The notes below the pieces were generated by a model that ran no database searches, was not told where the DNA came from, and saw nothing but the letters and a program-made list of their open reading frames with translations. DNA of 54,919 nt from an uncultured Roseateles sp. (GTDB taxonomy: Bacteria > Pseudomonadota > Gammaproteobacteria > Burkholderiales > Burkholderiaceae_C): NCBI RefSeq assembly GCF_913777145.1, contig NZ_CAJYPS010000021.1:1-54919 (forward strand). Direction: 5' to 3'. The stretch's first letter is position 1. Each line of letters starts with the position of its first letter. This document shows positions 18,341 through 27,124 of this stretch, piece by piece. The position numbers and the translations under genes were made by a program.

Positions 18341-19020
18341 GCCGTATGACCCGTATGACCCGCATGTCCCGTCGACACTGGATGGCGGCCGGCCTGGCCG
18401 CGTGGGCGCTGCTCGCCCAACCCGCGCTGGCCGCGCCGTTGGACGAGCTCATCAAGGCCGCGGAGATGGACGACGCCCGCACGGTGCAGGCGCTTCTGGA
18501 TGCCGGCCTCAATCCCAACATGCAGGATGCCAAGGGCCGCACCGCGCTGACGGTGGCGGCGCGCGAGCAGTCCGCCGCGGCACTGCAGGCGCTGCTGACC
18601 TCGCCCAAGCTGGACGTGGACCGGCCCAATGCCAGCCAGGAGACCGCGCTGATGCTGGCCGCCATCCGCGGCTCGCTGCCGCTGGCCAAGCTGCTGGTGC
18701 AGCGCGGCGCGGCGGTGAACCGCAGTGGCTGGACGCCGCTGCACTACGCCTGCAGCGGGCCGGACAACGGCGTCGCTGCCTGGCTGCTGAGCCAGGGCGC
18801 GCAGATCGATGCGCGCTCCGAGAACGGCACGACGCCGCTGATGATGGCGGCCCGCTACGGCAATGGCGATCTGGTGCCGCTGCTGCTCAAGGCCGGCGCC
18901 CAGGCCGGGCTGAAGAACGAGCAGGGGCTGGACGCGGCCGACTTCGCGCGTCTGGGCGGGCGTGACCGCATCGTGGACGAGTTGCGCCGCCGTGCGCTGG
19001 CGGCGCCCGACGCCAAGTAG
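18337..19020 (+). CDS. Exported ankyrin-repeat protein
   Basis: A 227-residue protein with a signal peptide (RRHWMAAGLAAWALLAQPALA) and about five ankyrin repeats, recognisable by D-A-x-T-V-Q-A-L-L-D-A-G-L-N-P-N, KGRTALTVAAREQS, NGTTPLMMAARYGN and KNEQGLDAADFAR. It should be a periplasmic protein-binding scaffold; no partner is evident. The ATG overlaps the tatD stop by four bases. The first twelve codons are a four-fold repeat of ATG-[AGC/ACC/TCC]-CG[T/C], giving M-[ST]-R four times, so four in-frame ATG codons compete as starts. A signal peptide works from any of them. Confidence 0.9.
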   Translation: MSRMTRMTRMSRRHWMAAGLAAWALLAQPALAAPLDELIKAAEMDDARTVQALLDAGLNPNMQDAKGRTALTVAAREQSAAALQALLTSPKLDVDRPNASQETALMLAAIRGSLPLAKLLVQRGAAVNRSGWTPLHYACSGPDNGVAAWLLSQGAQIDARSENGTTPLMMAARYGNGDLVPLLLKAGAQAGLKNEQGLDAADFARLGGRDRIVDELRRRALAAPDAK

Positions 19021-19122
19021 GAATTTGCCTGACAGCGCATCTGGCCGGGCGCCGACTGCCCGGCAAAGGCCGGGCTGCCTACAGTGAGGCCATTCCAATG
19101 ACGCTCACTGACGAGGTCCATC

Positions 19123-19326
19123 ATGCTGAACACCCCGCTGTCCGCCGACCCCTTTGCGATGCTGGTGGCCCCCGAGCAGGTGATGCGCGCGATCGAGCGC
19201 TCCGACCGCCTGCAGCGCCTGCAACGCCGTGTCTACCGCCCGCTGGACCGGCCCTGGATTCCGCACCGCGCTACCGGTGGCCAGCCGCAAGACCTGTCCC
19301 CCGAGTCGGACGACCAGGACGATTGA
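19123..19326 (+). CDS. Conserved small hypothetical protein
   Basis: A 67-residue protein, MLNTPLSADPFAMLVAPEQV at its start, with a basic helix (RAIERSDRLQRLQRRVYRPL) and an acidic C-terminus (PESDDQDD). There is no signal peptide or membrane segment. GAGGT six bases before the ATG and codon use like its neighbours support a real gene. It lies 102 bp after the ankyrin gene and 67 bp before the AI-2E-type permease. I do not recognise a function. Similar small proteins at this place in related genomes would confirm it. Confidence 0.7.
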   Translation: MLNTPLSADPFAMLVAPEQVMRAIERSDRLQRLQRRVYRPLDRPWIPHRATGGQPQDLSPESDDQDD

Positions 19327-19393
19327 TGGGTGCGGCGTCCCCGGGCTGGGGTGAAATACGCGGCCTCACGGCCCGTGTTTTCGCTGCCTGCCC

Positions 19394-21325
19394 ATGACGC
19401 CTTCCGCTTCGCCCACCGACACCTCACCGCTGGCCCTGCCGCTGAAAATCCTGGCCGGCACGGCGCTGCTGGGCCTGCTCTATGTGGGGCGGGATGTGCT
19501 GATGCCGGTGGCCCTGGCGCTGATGCTGGGCTTTGCGCTCGCGCCGGTGGTGCGGCGTCTGCGCCGGCTGGGCCTGAGCCAGACGCCCGCTGCGCTGGCG
19601 GCGCTGCTGCTCAGCGGCGCCATCGTCGCGGGCCTGGGCATGGCGGTGTTCTCCCAGCTGGGCACGTTGGCCGACAACCTGCCGCGCTATGAGCGCCATG
19701 TGCGTGACAAGCTGGCCACGCTGCGCGCGCTGACGCTGGACCGCATCGCCGCGGCGCAGGATCAGGCCGGGCGCCTGATCGGTGAGCCCCTCGCGCCGCG
19801 CGCCACGGATGCCGCCGAGTCGCCGTCCGCCGCGTCTTCCCGCCCCGCCACAACCGCTGCAACCGCCGCGAGGCATGCGCCGCCCGGTGAGGCCGCCGGC
19901 GTGAGTGCCGCCCGTGTCGAGGGCTCGGCCCATGCCAGCGACGATGCCGCCGGCCTGGTGGCCAAGGCGCTGGCCCTGGCCTGGGGGCCGCTGGGCATGC
20001 TGGGCGTGGTGGCGCTGGTGCTGATCTTCGTGCTGCTGGAGCAGGACTCGCTGCGCGACCGGCTGATACGCCTGGTCGGCGGCCAGGACCTGCGCGCCGC
20101 CACCAATGCGCTGAACGACGCCGGCGAGCGGCTGTCGCGCTATTTCATCTCGCAGTTCGCGGTGAACCTGGGCGTGGCCCTGGTGATCGGCAGCCTGCTG
20201 GCGCTGCTGGGCCTGCCGCAGGCGGCGGTGTGGGCGCTGCTGGCGGGCATGCTGCGCTTCATTCCCTATGTGGGCTTTCCGGCGGCGGCAGCCTGCGCGG
20301 CGGTGTTCGCCGCGGCCGTGGAGCCGGGCTGGCAGCTGGTCTATGTGACGTTGCTGGTGTTCCTGGTGGTGGAGCTGGTGGTGGCCCATGTGGTGGAGCC
20401 GCAGCTCTACGGCCACACGACCGGCCTGTCGCCGTTCTCGGTGGTGGTGGCTGCGGTGGCCTGGGGCGCGCTGTGGGGGCCGGTGGGCCTGCTGCTGTCC
20501 ACGCCGCTGACGCTGTGCCTGGTGGTGGCCGGCCGCCATGTGCCGGCCCTGGCCTTCTTCGACATCCTGTTCGGCGATGCGCCCGCGCTCAGCCTGTCAC
20601 AGCGCTTCTACCAGCGCTGCCTAAGCGGCGATGCGGTCGAGATCCTGGCCGAGGCGCGCAACTACCTGCGCCGGCGCACGCTGGCTGTCTACTGCGACAA
20701 GATCGTGATGCCGGCGCTGCAACTGGCGCGCGGCGACTTCGAGCGCCAGCTGATCAGCGCCGAGCAGCAGCAGGTGGCGCAGCGGGTCGTGGCCCAGGTG
20801 TTCGAGTCGCTGGCCCACGAACGCGGGCCCACGCGGCGGCGTCAGCGCCGCACGGTGCTGGACGGCAGCAGCCTGGGCCTGAGCCTGCGCGAGTCGCGCA
20901 TGCAGTCATCCGGCCGCTGGCAGGGGCCGCTGAACGTGGCACCGGGCTCCATCACGCTGTGCCTGAGCAGCGCGGGCATGGGCTCGCAGCTGGTGGCCGA
21001 GCTGCTGGCGCGGGCGCTGCGCGCTGAAGGGGTGGATGCACGTCACGTGACGCTGGCCGAGCTGGCCGATCCACCGGAGGGTGCGGCGCCCGAGGTCGTC
21101 GGCTCGCTGTTGCTGGTGGCGCCTGACGAGCCGCTGGAGGCCGAGGCGTCAGCGCTGTTGTCCGAGGTGCTGGACCGCCTGTCGGGCGCCCATCTGCTGC
21201 TGCTTCGCCCGGCGCTGGGCCAGGCGCCGTCGCCGGACCGGCTGGAGGCCGGGCGGGTGCACCGCACGGTCTACTCCTTCGAGGAGGCGCTGGCCCTGGT
21301 GCGGGGCGAGCGCGGCAGGGCCTGA
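19394..21325 (+). CDS. AI-2E family (PerM/YdiK-like) permease with long C-terminal domain
   Basis: A 643-residue inner-membrane protein. Residues 1-400 carry the usual seven or eight helices of the family (LPLKILAGTALLGLLYVGRD near the start, then GPLGMLGVVALVLIFVLLEQ, FAVNLGVALVIGSLLALLGL, and LVVELVVAHVVEPQLYG with the conserved EP-x-[LV] motif). Between helices 3 and 4 lies a loop of about 60 residues rich in Ala, Ser, Thr and Pro. After about residue 400 a soluble part of some 240 residues follows, much longer than the 20-40 residues of simple PerM proteins. The transported compound is unknown; the family name does not prove AI-2 export. Confidence 0.88.
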   Translation: MTPSASPTDTSPLALPLKILAGTALLGLLYVGRDVLMPVALALMLGFALAPVVRRLRRLGLSQTPAALAALLLSGAIVAGLGMAVFSQLGTLADNLPRYERHVRDKLATLRALTLDRIAAAQDQAGRLIGEPLAPRATDAAESPSAASSRPATTAATAARHAPPGEAAGVSAARVEGSAHASDDAAGLVAKALALAWGPLGMLGVVALVLIFVLLEQDSLRDRLIRLVGGQDLRAATNALNDAGERLSRYFISQFAVNLGVALVIGSLLALLGLPQAAVWALLAGMLRFIPYVGFPAAAACAAVFAAAVEPGWQLVYVTLLVFLVVELVVAHVVEPQLYGHTTGLSPFSVVVAAVAWGALWGPVGLLLSTPLTLCLVVAGRHVPALAFFDILFGDAPALSLSQRFYQRCLSGDAVEILAEARNYLRRRTLAVYCDKIVMPALQLARGDFERQLISAEQQQVAQRVVAQVFESLAHERGPTRRRQRRTVLDGSSLGLSLRESRMQSSGRWQGPLNVAPGSITLCLSSAGMGSQLVAELLARALRAEGVDARHVTLAELADPPEGAAPEVVGSLLLVAPDEPLEAEASALLSEVLDRLSGAHLLLLRPALGQAPSPDRLEAGRVHRTVYSFEEALALVRGERGRA

Positions 21326-21358
21326 GCGGCCCGGCGCCGCCCCGCCGATCGCCCATGA

Positions 21359-21385
21359 AAAACGCCGCCCGGGGGGCGGCGTTTT
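21359..21385. terminator. Bidirectional terminator between the permease gene and efp
   Basis: An 11-bp perfect stem, AAAACGCCGCC with GGCGGCGTTTT, and a five-base loop. Four T residues end the plus-strand copy and five T residues end the minus-strand copy, so it can stop transcription from both convergent genes. Confidence 0.88.
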
Positions 21386-21420
21386 CGCGGGTGGAGCAAG
21401 GGCTGGCCTTGCCGCCGACC

Positions 21421-21975
21421 TCAGACGCGCTTGCGGTACTCGTGCGTGCGGGTGTCGATTTCGATCTTGTCGCCGTTCTCGACGAACAGCGGCACGGCGA
21501 TCTCGAAGCCCGTGCCCTTGATGCGGGCCGGCTTCATGACCTTGCCCGAGGTGTCGCCCTTGACGGCCGGCTCGGTCTCGATCTCGCGGACCACGCTGGT
21601 GGGCATTTCGACCGAGATGGCCTTGCCGTCGTAGAAGGTCACTTCCACGGCCATGCCGTCTTCCAGGTAGGAGATCGCGTCGCCCATGTTTTCGGACTCG
21701 ACTTCGTACTGGTTGTACTCGGTGTCCATGAACACATACATCGGGTCGGCGAAGTAGGAGTAGGTGCACTCCTTCTTGTCGAGGATGATCTGGTCCATCT
21801 TGTCGTCGGCCTTGAAGACCAGCTCGGCGCCAGCGCCGTTCAGCAGGTTCTTCATCTTGATGCGGACCGTCGCTGCGCCACGGCCGCCGCGGCTGTATTC
21901 GGTCTTCAGGACGACCATCGGGTCCTTGCCCTGCATGATCACGTTGCCGGCGCGGATTTCTTGAGCGAGTTTCAT
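21421..21975 (-). CDS. efp: Translation elongation factor P (arginine-rhamnosylated type)
   Basis: A 184-residue EF-P, which relieves ribosome stalling at polyproline stretches. All three beta-barrel domains are present. The domain I tip loop reads [13 protein letters not shown] and places Arg32 where other classes have lysine; this is the residue that EarP rhamnosylates. The earP gene lies next to it on the same strand, 141 bp upstream. The ATG at 21975 gives the family start [14 protein letters not shown] strong terminator follows the gene. Confidence 0.97.
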   Translation of the reverse strand: MKLAQEIRAGNVIMQGKDPMVVLKTEYSRGGRGAATVRIKMKNLLNGAGAELVFKADDKMDQIILDKKECTYSYFADPMYVFMDTEYNQYEVESENMGDAISYLEDGMAVEVTFYDGKAISVEMPTSVVREIETEPAVKGDTSGKVMKPARIKGTGFEIAVPLFVENGDKIEIDTRTHEYRKRV

Positions 21976-22116
21976 GGTGTATCGACGGTGTAGAGCGCCG
22001 GGAATTCCGGCAAGGCGGCGCACCAATCTCCCTAGACTCGCTGCGTCACCCGAACCGCGAGATTCGCGTGATTCGGGCGTGAGCGTCCCCGGTGTGGCGC
22101 GGCAAAGCCAGCCATT

Positions 22117-23148
22117 CTAGCTGGAAACCCCCAGAAAGCCTTGCAGCTGCGTCAGCAGATCGGGCTGGCCCAGGAGCTGCTCGCGCCAGTTGCGGGCCTG
22201 GGCCGCGACCGGCGCGAGCGGCGGCAGATCCGTCGGCCAGGCCGCGAGGCCGTTCCAGGCGCGCCAGACCGCGCGCCAGTCGGCGGGCAGCTCGGCGCGG
22301 TCCATGAAGGCTTGCAGCTTGGCGTGGTGGGCGTCGTCGTGCTGCGGGTAGATCTGCCAGACGAAGGGCTTGCCGGCCCACTGGGCGCGCACGAAGGAGT
22401 CCTCGCCGCGCACCAGGTTGAGGTTGCAGGCCCACAGCAGGCGGTCGTAGTCGGGCTGGGCCAGATAGGGCAGGGCCAGCACGCGCAGACCCGGCCCGGC
22501 CAGAGCCAGGGCTTGCGCCTGCAGCGGCCCGGGGCAGGCCAGCAGCAGCGTGGGCTGACCGGCCAGCGCCTGAGCGAGCGCCGGCAGTTGCGGGTTGGCG
22601 TAGGCGAACAGGCTGACCACCCGCTCGCCCGGGGCCGGCGCCCAGCTGCGCTGCTGCAGCCAGGCCGAGCCGTCAAACGCGGCGATCTGGCCGGCCAGGC
22701 CGGGCTCGCGCAGCAAGCCGCCGGTGCGCTCGGTGAAGCCAGGGTAGAAGAAATGCTTGGTCAAGCCGGCGCCGGGGCCGCTGAACTGTGGGGAGGCCAG
22801 GCCGTGGCTGCGCTCCACGTAGTCCTCGGCGCTGAGGTATTCGAGATTGATCCAGCGCGGCGGCCCGGGCTGGCGCGCGGCCATGCGGGCCACGAAGGCG
22901 GGCGGCAGCTCGCAGCCGAAGGCCTCGATGACGATGTCGCCGGGCGTCACGTCCACATCGCCCGCCGGCCAGTCGCAAAGCTCTATGGCGGCGGGGCGTG
23001 GCGGCGGCGCCATCCAGGCCAGGGCGCGGGCGTCGTCCACCCATAGGCGCACCTGCTGGCCGCGCTCGGCCAGGTCGCGCGCCAGGCGCCAGCAGACGCC
23101 GAGGTCGCCGTGGTTGTCGATGACGCGGCAGAAGAGGTCCCAGAGCAT
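22117..23148 (-). CDS. earP: EF-P arginine-32 rhamnosyltransferase
   Basis: A 343-residue GT-B enzyme that transfers rhamnose from dTDP-rhamnose to Arg32 of EF-P. The N-terminal motif [13 protein letters not shown] contains the family's two aspartates (Asp11, Asp15). The donor-site motif [19 protein letters not shown] with its key glutamate follows near residue 270, then [12 protein letters not shown]. It is upstream of efp and head-to-head with uvrC. A -10-like GACAAT (23157-23162, minus strand) ends eight bases before the ATG, suggesting a leaderless or very short leader. dTDP-rhamnose synthesis genes are not in the window. Confidence 0.96.
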   Translation of the reverse strand: MLWDLFCRVIDNHGDLGVCWRLARDLAERGQQVRLWVDDARALAWMAPPPRPAAIELCDWPAGDVDVTPGDIVIEAFGCELPPAFVARMAARQPGPPRWINLEYLSAEDYVERSHGLASPQFSGPGAGLTKHFFYPGFTERTGGLLREPGLAGQIAAFDGSAWLQQRSWAPAPGERVVSLFAYANPQLPALAQALAGQPTLLLACPGPLQAQALALAGPGLRVLALPYLAQPDYDRLLWACNLNLVRGEDSFVRAQWAGKPFVWQIYPQHDDAHHAKLQAFMDRAELPADWRAVWRAWNGLAAWPTDLPPLAPVAAQARNWREQLLGQPDLLTQLQGFLGVSS

Positions 23149-23172
23149 GGGGCGGAATTGTCCCAGGCCACA

Positions 23173-25191
23173 ATGCCGGCCATGTCGAACTTGCCTTCCT
23201 CCCCGGCGTCGGATGCCGACGTCGGCGCCCAGCAGCAGGCCGAGTGGGCCGCCCAGCGCGAACAGATCGAGGCCGCCGAGCGCGCCCGCACCGCCGAGGT
23301 CGAGGCCGCGGCCCGCCTGGCCCGCGACAAGCTGCTGGCCGAGGTGGCCGCGCTGCCGCAGCTGCCCGGCGTCTACCGCTACTTCGACGCCAAGGACGAG
23401 GTGCTCTACGTCGGCAAGGCCAAGGCGCTGAAGAAGCGCGTGTCCAGCTATTTCCAGAAGGACCACACCGGCACCCGCATCGGCCTGATGGTGGCCCGCA
23501 TCGCGCGCATGGAGACCACGGTGGTGCGCACCGAGGCCGAGGCGCTGCTGCTGGAGAACAACCTCATCAAGACGCTCAATCCGCGGTTCAACATCCTGTT
23601 CCGCGACGACAAGAGCTATCCCTATCTGCGGCTCAGCGGCCACGCCTACCCGCGCATGAGCTACTACCGCGGCGCGGTGGACAAGAAGCACCGCTATTTC
23701 GGCCCCTACCCGAACGGCTGGGCGGTGAAAGAGGCCATTCAGCTGATGCAGAAGGTGTTCCGGCTGCGCACCTGCGAGGACAGTGTGTTCAGCAACCGCA
23801 GCCGGCCCTGCCTGCTGTTCCAGATCAAGCGCTGCTCCGGCCCCTGCGTGCCCGAGGGGCAGGGCGGCGACTACGCGCGCAACGTGGCGAGTGCCGAGCG
23901 CTTTCTGCGCGGCGAGACCGACGAGGTGATGGCTGCGCTGCAGCAGCAGATGATGGCCCACGCCGAGCGCTTCGAGTACGAGCTGGCGGCCGAGCTGCGC
24001 AATCAGATCCAGGCGCTGTCCAAGGTGCTGCAACAGCAGGTGGTGGAGGAGAGCAGTGCCACCGGCCGCGACCGCGACGTGGATGTGCTGGCGGTCAAGG
24101 TGATGGGTGGCAAGGCCTGCGTGAACCTGGCCATGGTGCGCGGCGGCCGCCACCTGGGCGACCGCGCCTTCTTCCCCAGGCACGTGGACGACGCGACCTC
24201 GCTGCAACTGGACGACGACGAGCCGCGTTCACCCGAACGCCAGGTGCTGGAGGCTTTCATCGCCCAGCACTACCTGGGCTCGCCGCCGCCGGGGCTGGTG
24301 CTGCTCAGCGAGCCGGTGGACGAGGGTCTGGGCGAGGCGCTGTCGGCCCAGGCCGGCAGCCGCGTGACGCTGCAGGCTCAGCCGCGCGGCCAGCGCCGTA
24401 TCTGGCTGGAGATGTGTGTGCAGGGCGCCGAGCTGGCGCTGGCTCGGCTGCTGGCCGAGGAGGGCTCGCAGCAGGCCCGCACCCGCGCGCTGGTGGATGC
24501 GCTGGACCTGTCGGTGCCGGAGATGGATAAGTTTCGTGTCGAATGTTTCGACATCAGCCATACCGCCGGCGAGGCGACGGTGGCAAGCTGCGTGGTGTTT
24601 GAAGGCCACCAGATGCAGAGCAGCCAGTACCGCCGCTACACGATTGAAGGCATCACCGGCGGCGACGACTACGCCGCGATGCGCCAGGTGCTGACCCGCC
24701 GCTACAGCAAGATGGCCGAGGCCGCGCAGCTGGGCACGGGGCGGCTGCCCGACCTGGTGCTGGTGGACGGCGGCCGCGGCCAGGTCAGCATGGCGCGCGA
24801 GGTGTTCGAGGAGCTGGGGTTGGACCTCAGCCTGATCGCCGGCGTGGAGAAGGGCGAGGGCCGCAAGGTCGGCCTGGAGGAGCTGGTGTTCGCCGACGGA
24901 CGCGAGAAGGTCTATCTGGGCCGCGACTCGGCGGCGCTGATGCTGATCGCGCAGATTCGTGACGAGGCCCACCGCTTCGCGATCACCGGCATGCGGGCCA
25001 AGCGGGCATCGGCCCGCACCGGCGGTTCGCGGCTGGAGGACATCCCCGGCGTCGGCCCCAAGAAGCGCGCCCAACTGCTGCAGCGCTTCGGTGGCGTGCG
25101 CGGCGTGGCGGGGGCCAGCGTGGAGGAGCTGTGCAGCGTGAAGGGCATCTCGCGCGATCTGGCCGAAGAGATTTACCGCGCGCTGCGCTGA
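23173..25191 (+). CDS. uvrC: UvrABC excision nuclease subunit C
   Basis: A 672-residue nuclease that makes the two cuts in nucleotide excision repair. The GIY-YIG domain starts near residue 60 ([24 protein letters not shown] is cut across this region), followed by the cysteine stretch KRCSGPCVP, the UVR helix [18 protein letters not shown], the RNase H-like C-terminal domain ([29 protein letters not shown]) and helix-hairpin-helix motifs ([18 protein letters not shown]). An Ala/Glu-rich helical extension of about 45 residues precedes the nuclease domain, which is unusual. A start at 23182 is equally possible; a much later GTG near 23344 cannot be excluded. Confidence 0.94.
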   Translation: MPAMSNLPSSPASDADVGAQQQAEWAAQREQIEAAERARTAEVEAAARLARDKLLAEVAALPQLPGVYRYFDAKDEVLYVGKAKALKKRVSSYFQKDHTGTRIGLMVARIARMETTVVRTEAEALLLENNLIKTLNPRFNILFRDDKSYPYLRLSGHAYPRMSYYRGAVDKKHRYFGPYPNGWAVKEAIQLMQKVFRLRTCEDSVFSNRSRPCLLFQIKRCSGPCVPEGQGGDYARNVASAERFLRGETDEVMAALQQQMMAHAERFEYELAAELRNQIQALSKVLQQQVVEESSATGRDRDVDVLAVKVMGGKACVNLAMVRGGRHLGDRAFFPRHVDDATSLQLDDDEPRSPERQVLEAFIAQHYLGSPPPGLVLLSEPVDEGLGEALSAQAGSRVTLQAQPRGQRRIWLEMCVQGAELALARLLAEEGSQQARTRALVDALDLSVPEMDKFRVECFDISHTAGEATVASCVVFEGHQMQSSQYRRYTIEGITGGDDYAAMRQVLTRRYSKMAEAAQLGTGRLPDLVLVDGGRGQVSMAREVFEELGLDLSLIAGVEKGEGRKVGLEELVFADGREKVYLGRDSAALMLIAQIRDEAHRFAITGMRAKRASARTGGSRLEDIPGVGPKKRAQLLQRFGGVRGVAGASVEELCSVKGISRDLAEEIYRALR

Positions 25192-25210
25192 GCCGCGCCA
25201 GGAGCAAGAC

Positions 25211-25747
25211 ATGACCCCACTACCCAGGCTGAAACGCTGGCTGCGCGACGGCCCCTGGTCGCCGGTGACCCGCTGGCTGCTCGGGCCGCTGCTGGCCGGT
25301 TGCAGCGCCACGCCGCGGGCGCCGGTGCCACCGCCGCCCGCCATGCCCGCGCCGCCGCCGGCCGTGGCGGCGGCGCCTACGCCGGCCGCGCGTCCGGGCA
25401 CAGGCCTGCCCGCGCCGCGCGCGGTGCGCACGCCGGCGGAACTGCGCCGTCAGGCCGCCGAGCGCCTGGTGGCGGCCAATCCCGAGGGCAGCTACCTGAC
25501 ACCGTCGCCCCCCATCCTGCTGGCCATTCCGGTGCTGGAGGTGGAGTTGCACCGCGACGGCAGCGTGCGGCGCATCCAGGTCTTGCGCCACCCCAGCCAG
25601 GCGCCCGAGACGGTGCAGCTCGCGATCAATGCCATCCACCGCGCCGCGCCCTATGGCGACCTGCGCCACCTGCCTCAGCCCTGGGCCTTCACCGAGACCT
25701 TCTTGTTCGACGACGACAAGCGCTTCAAGCCGCGCACGCTGGATTGA
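25211..25747 (+). CDS. Proline-rich exported protein with TonB-C-like domain
   Basis: A 178-residue protein. A basic start (PRLKRWLR) and a hydrophobic stretch end in a lipobox-like LLAGC (Cys31), then a Pro/Ala-rich linker of about 45 residues. The last 80 residues (LEVELHRDGSVRRIQVLRHPSQ, LAINAIHRAAPYGDLRHL, AFTETFLFDDD) match the shape of TonB C-terminal domains. AGGAG seven bases before the ATG supports the start. It lies 19 bp after uvrC and may share its transcript. No ExbB/ExbD or receptor gene is nearby, so a true TonB role is doubtful; a periplasmic lipoprotein is more likely. Confidence 0.78.
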   Translation: MTPLPRLKRWLRDGPWSPVTRWLLGPLLAGCSATPRAPVPPPPAMPAPPPAVAAAPTPAARPGTGLPAPRAVRTPAELRRQAAERLVAANPEGSYLTPSPPILLAIPVLEVELHRDGSVRRIQVLRHPSQAPETVQLAINAIHRAAPYGDLRHLPQPWAFTETFLFDDDKRFKPRTLD

Positions 25748-25904
25748 GCGGCCCCTGCGTCCTTATCGCCACAAACTTTGCGCCGCTGCCCCGGGGTGGT
25801 GCGGCGCTTGGGCACAATGCAGCGCTATTCCGGCCCGCCAAACAGGCGCGCCTGGCGCTCCATGGGGGTTCGCGCCGGACGCTGCAAGGCCGGGCCTGCC
25901 TGCT

Positions 25905-26471
25905 ATGTTCCTGACGCTGCCGACCCTGCTGACCTGGGCACGCATCGTGGCGATCCCGTTGATCGTCGGCGTGTTCTATCTGGACCTGACCCCGGCCCAC
26001 CAGAACCTCTTCGCGACGGTGTTGTTCATCGTCGTCGCGCTGACCGACTGGCTGGACGGCTACCTGGCCCGCAAGCTCAACCAGACCTCGTCCTTCGGCG
26101 CCTTTCTGGACCCGGTGGCCGACAAGTTCCTGGTTTGCTCCGCGCTGCTGATCCTGCTGGAGCTGGGGCGTGTGAACGCGATGGTGGCGCTGGTCATCAT
26201 CGGGCGCGAGATCGCGATCTCGGCGCTGCGCGAATGGATGGCGCAGATAGGCGCGTCGCGCAGCGTGGCGGTGCACATGGTGGGCAAGCTCAAGACCACG
26301 GTGCAGATGATTGCGATTCCCTTCCTGCTGTACGACGGCCAGCTGTTCGGGCAGATCCCCACGCGGCTGTGGGGCACCTGGCTGATTTATGCGGCTGTGG
26401 TGCTGACCATCTGGTCCATGGTCTATTACCTGCAGAAGGCCGTGCCCGAGATCCGGGCCAAGGCCCGCTGA
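25905..26471 (+). CDS. pgsA: CDP-diacylglycerol-glycerol-3-phosphate 3-phosphatidyltransferase
   Basis: A 188-residue integral membrane enzyme that makes phosphatidylglycerophosphate, the precursor of phosphatidylglycerol. The CDP-alcohol phosphotransferase signature D-x2-D-G-x2-A-R-x8-G-x3-D-x3-D is complete at residues 48-73. About five membrane helices are visible. The ATG gives the family start MFLTLPTLLTWARI. The gene is 157 bp after the TonB-C-like gene; uvrC and pgsA are neighbours in many proteobacteria. No unusual features are seen. Confidence 0.95.
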   Translation: MFLTLPTLLTWARIVAIPLIVGVFYLDLTPAHQNLFATVLFIVVALTDWLDGYLARKLNQTSSFGAFLDPVADKFLVCSALLILLELGRVNAMVALVIIGREIAISALREWMAQIGASRSVAVHMVGKLKTTVQMIAIPFLLYDGQLFGQIPTRLWGTWLIYAAVVLTIWSMVYYLQKAVPEIRAKAR

Positions 26472-26544
26472 GTGCCTGCAAAGACCGCTTGCGGCCAGAT
26501 GTAATCGGGAGTTTTCCCGCGATGGGCGCCCGATGCCTGGCGTC

Positions 26545-26550
26545 TAGAAT
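26545..26550 (+). promoter_or_regulatory. Candidate -10 element of the hupB transcript
   Basis: TAGAAT in an AT-rich patch of an otherwise GC-rich gap. The same CTAGAAT word recurs upstream of ppiD at 27108-27114. No good -35 hexamer lies 16-18 bp upstream, so this is only a candidate. It would give a leader of about 135 bases before the hupB GTG. Confidence 0.4.
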
Positions 26551-26692
26551 TCTTTCCCCGCGTCGGTGACTCACCGCGCAGTGCCAAGGCCCCCCGCAGT
26601 ACCGGGGCGCGCGGGAACCGTCCACTGCATTGCTGCCGTCAGGCTTTGGGAGCGTCCCGGGCCTGGCTCAACTGTCCGTCGAGGGGGTACGA

Positions 26693-26965
26693 GTGAACAA
26701 GTCCGAACTGATCGAGCACATCGCCAAGCAAGCCGACATCTCCAAGGCGGCCGCCGGGCGCGCGCTCGAAGCCGTGATCGGTGGCGTCAAGACCACGCTG
26801 AAGAAAAACGGCACGGTGTCGCTGGTGGGCTTCGGCACTTTCAGCGTCACCAAGCGCGCCGCGCGCACCGGACGCAATCCGCGCACCAACGAGGCGATTA
26901 AGATCAAGGCTGCCAAGTTGCCCAAGTTCAAACCGGGCAAGGCCCTGAAAGACGCGGTCAACTGA
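26693..26965 (+). CDS. hupB: DNA-binding protein HU
   Basis: A 90-residue histone-like protein that bends DNA and shapes the nucleoid. The family start [20 protein letters not shown] is read from a GTG codon preceded by GAGGGGG, so the GTG is chosen over any upstream start. The HU signature [20 protein letters not shown] is complete, including the DNA-inserting proline (RNPRT) of the beta arm. It is followed 29 bp later by tRNA-Val and then ppiD, a conserved order in Burkholderiales. A second HU gene may exist elsewhere. Confidence 0.97.
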   Translation: MNKSELIEHIAKQADISKAAAGRALEAVIGGVKTTLKKNGTVSLVGFGTFSVTKRAARTGRNPRTNEAIKIKAAKLPKFKPGKALKDAVN

Positions 26966-26994
26966 CCCTGTCACGATCGGGTGCCCGGAACCCC

Positions 26995-27070
26995 GGGTGC
27001 TTAGCTCAGTTGGTAGAGCAACGCCCTTACAAGGCGTGGGTCGGCGGTTCGAGCCCGTCAGCACCCACCA
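26995..27070 (+). tRNA. tRNA-Val (anticodon TAC)
   Basis: A complete 76-base cloverleaf. The acceptor stem GGGTGCT pairs with AGCACCC. The D arm contains AGCTCAGTTGGTAGAGC, the anticodon stem ACGCC/GGCGT encloses the loop CTTACAA with anticodon TAC, and the T arm contains GGTTCGAGCC. The CCA end is encoded. It probably shares the hupB transcript, since only 29 bp separate them. Confidence 0.97.
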
Positions 27071-27108
27071 CCCGATCCCAGTGCCGGCGACGTCCGCCGG
27101 CGAGACCC

Positions 27109-27114
27109 TAGAAT
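27109..27114 (+). promoter_or_regulatory. Candidate -10 element upstream of ppiD
   Basis: TAGAAT, 60 bases before the ppiD ATG and 10 bases before a 26-bp palindrome. A convincing -35 is not visible. Confidence 0.4.
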
Positions 27115-27124
27115 GCGGCTCCCC

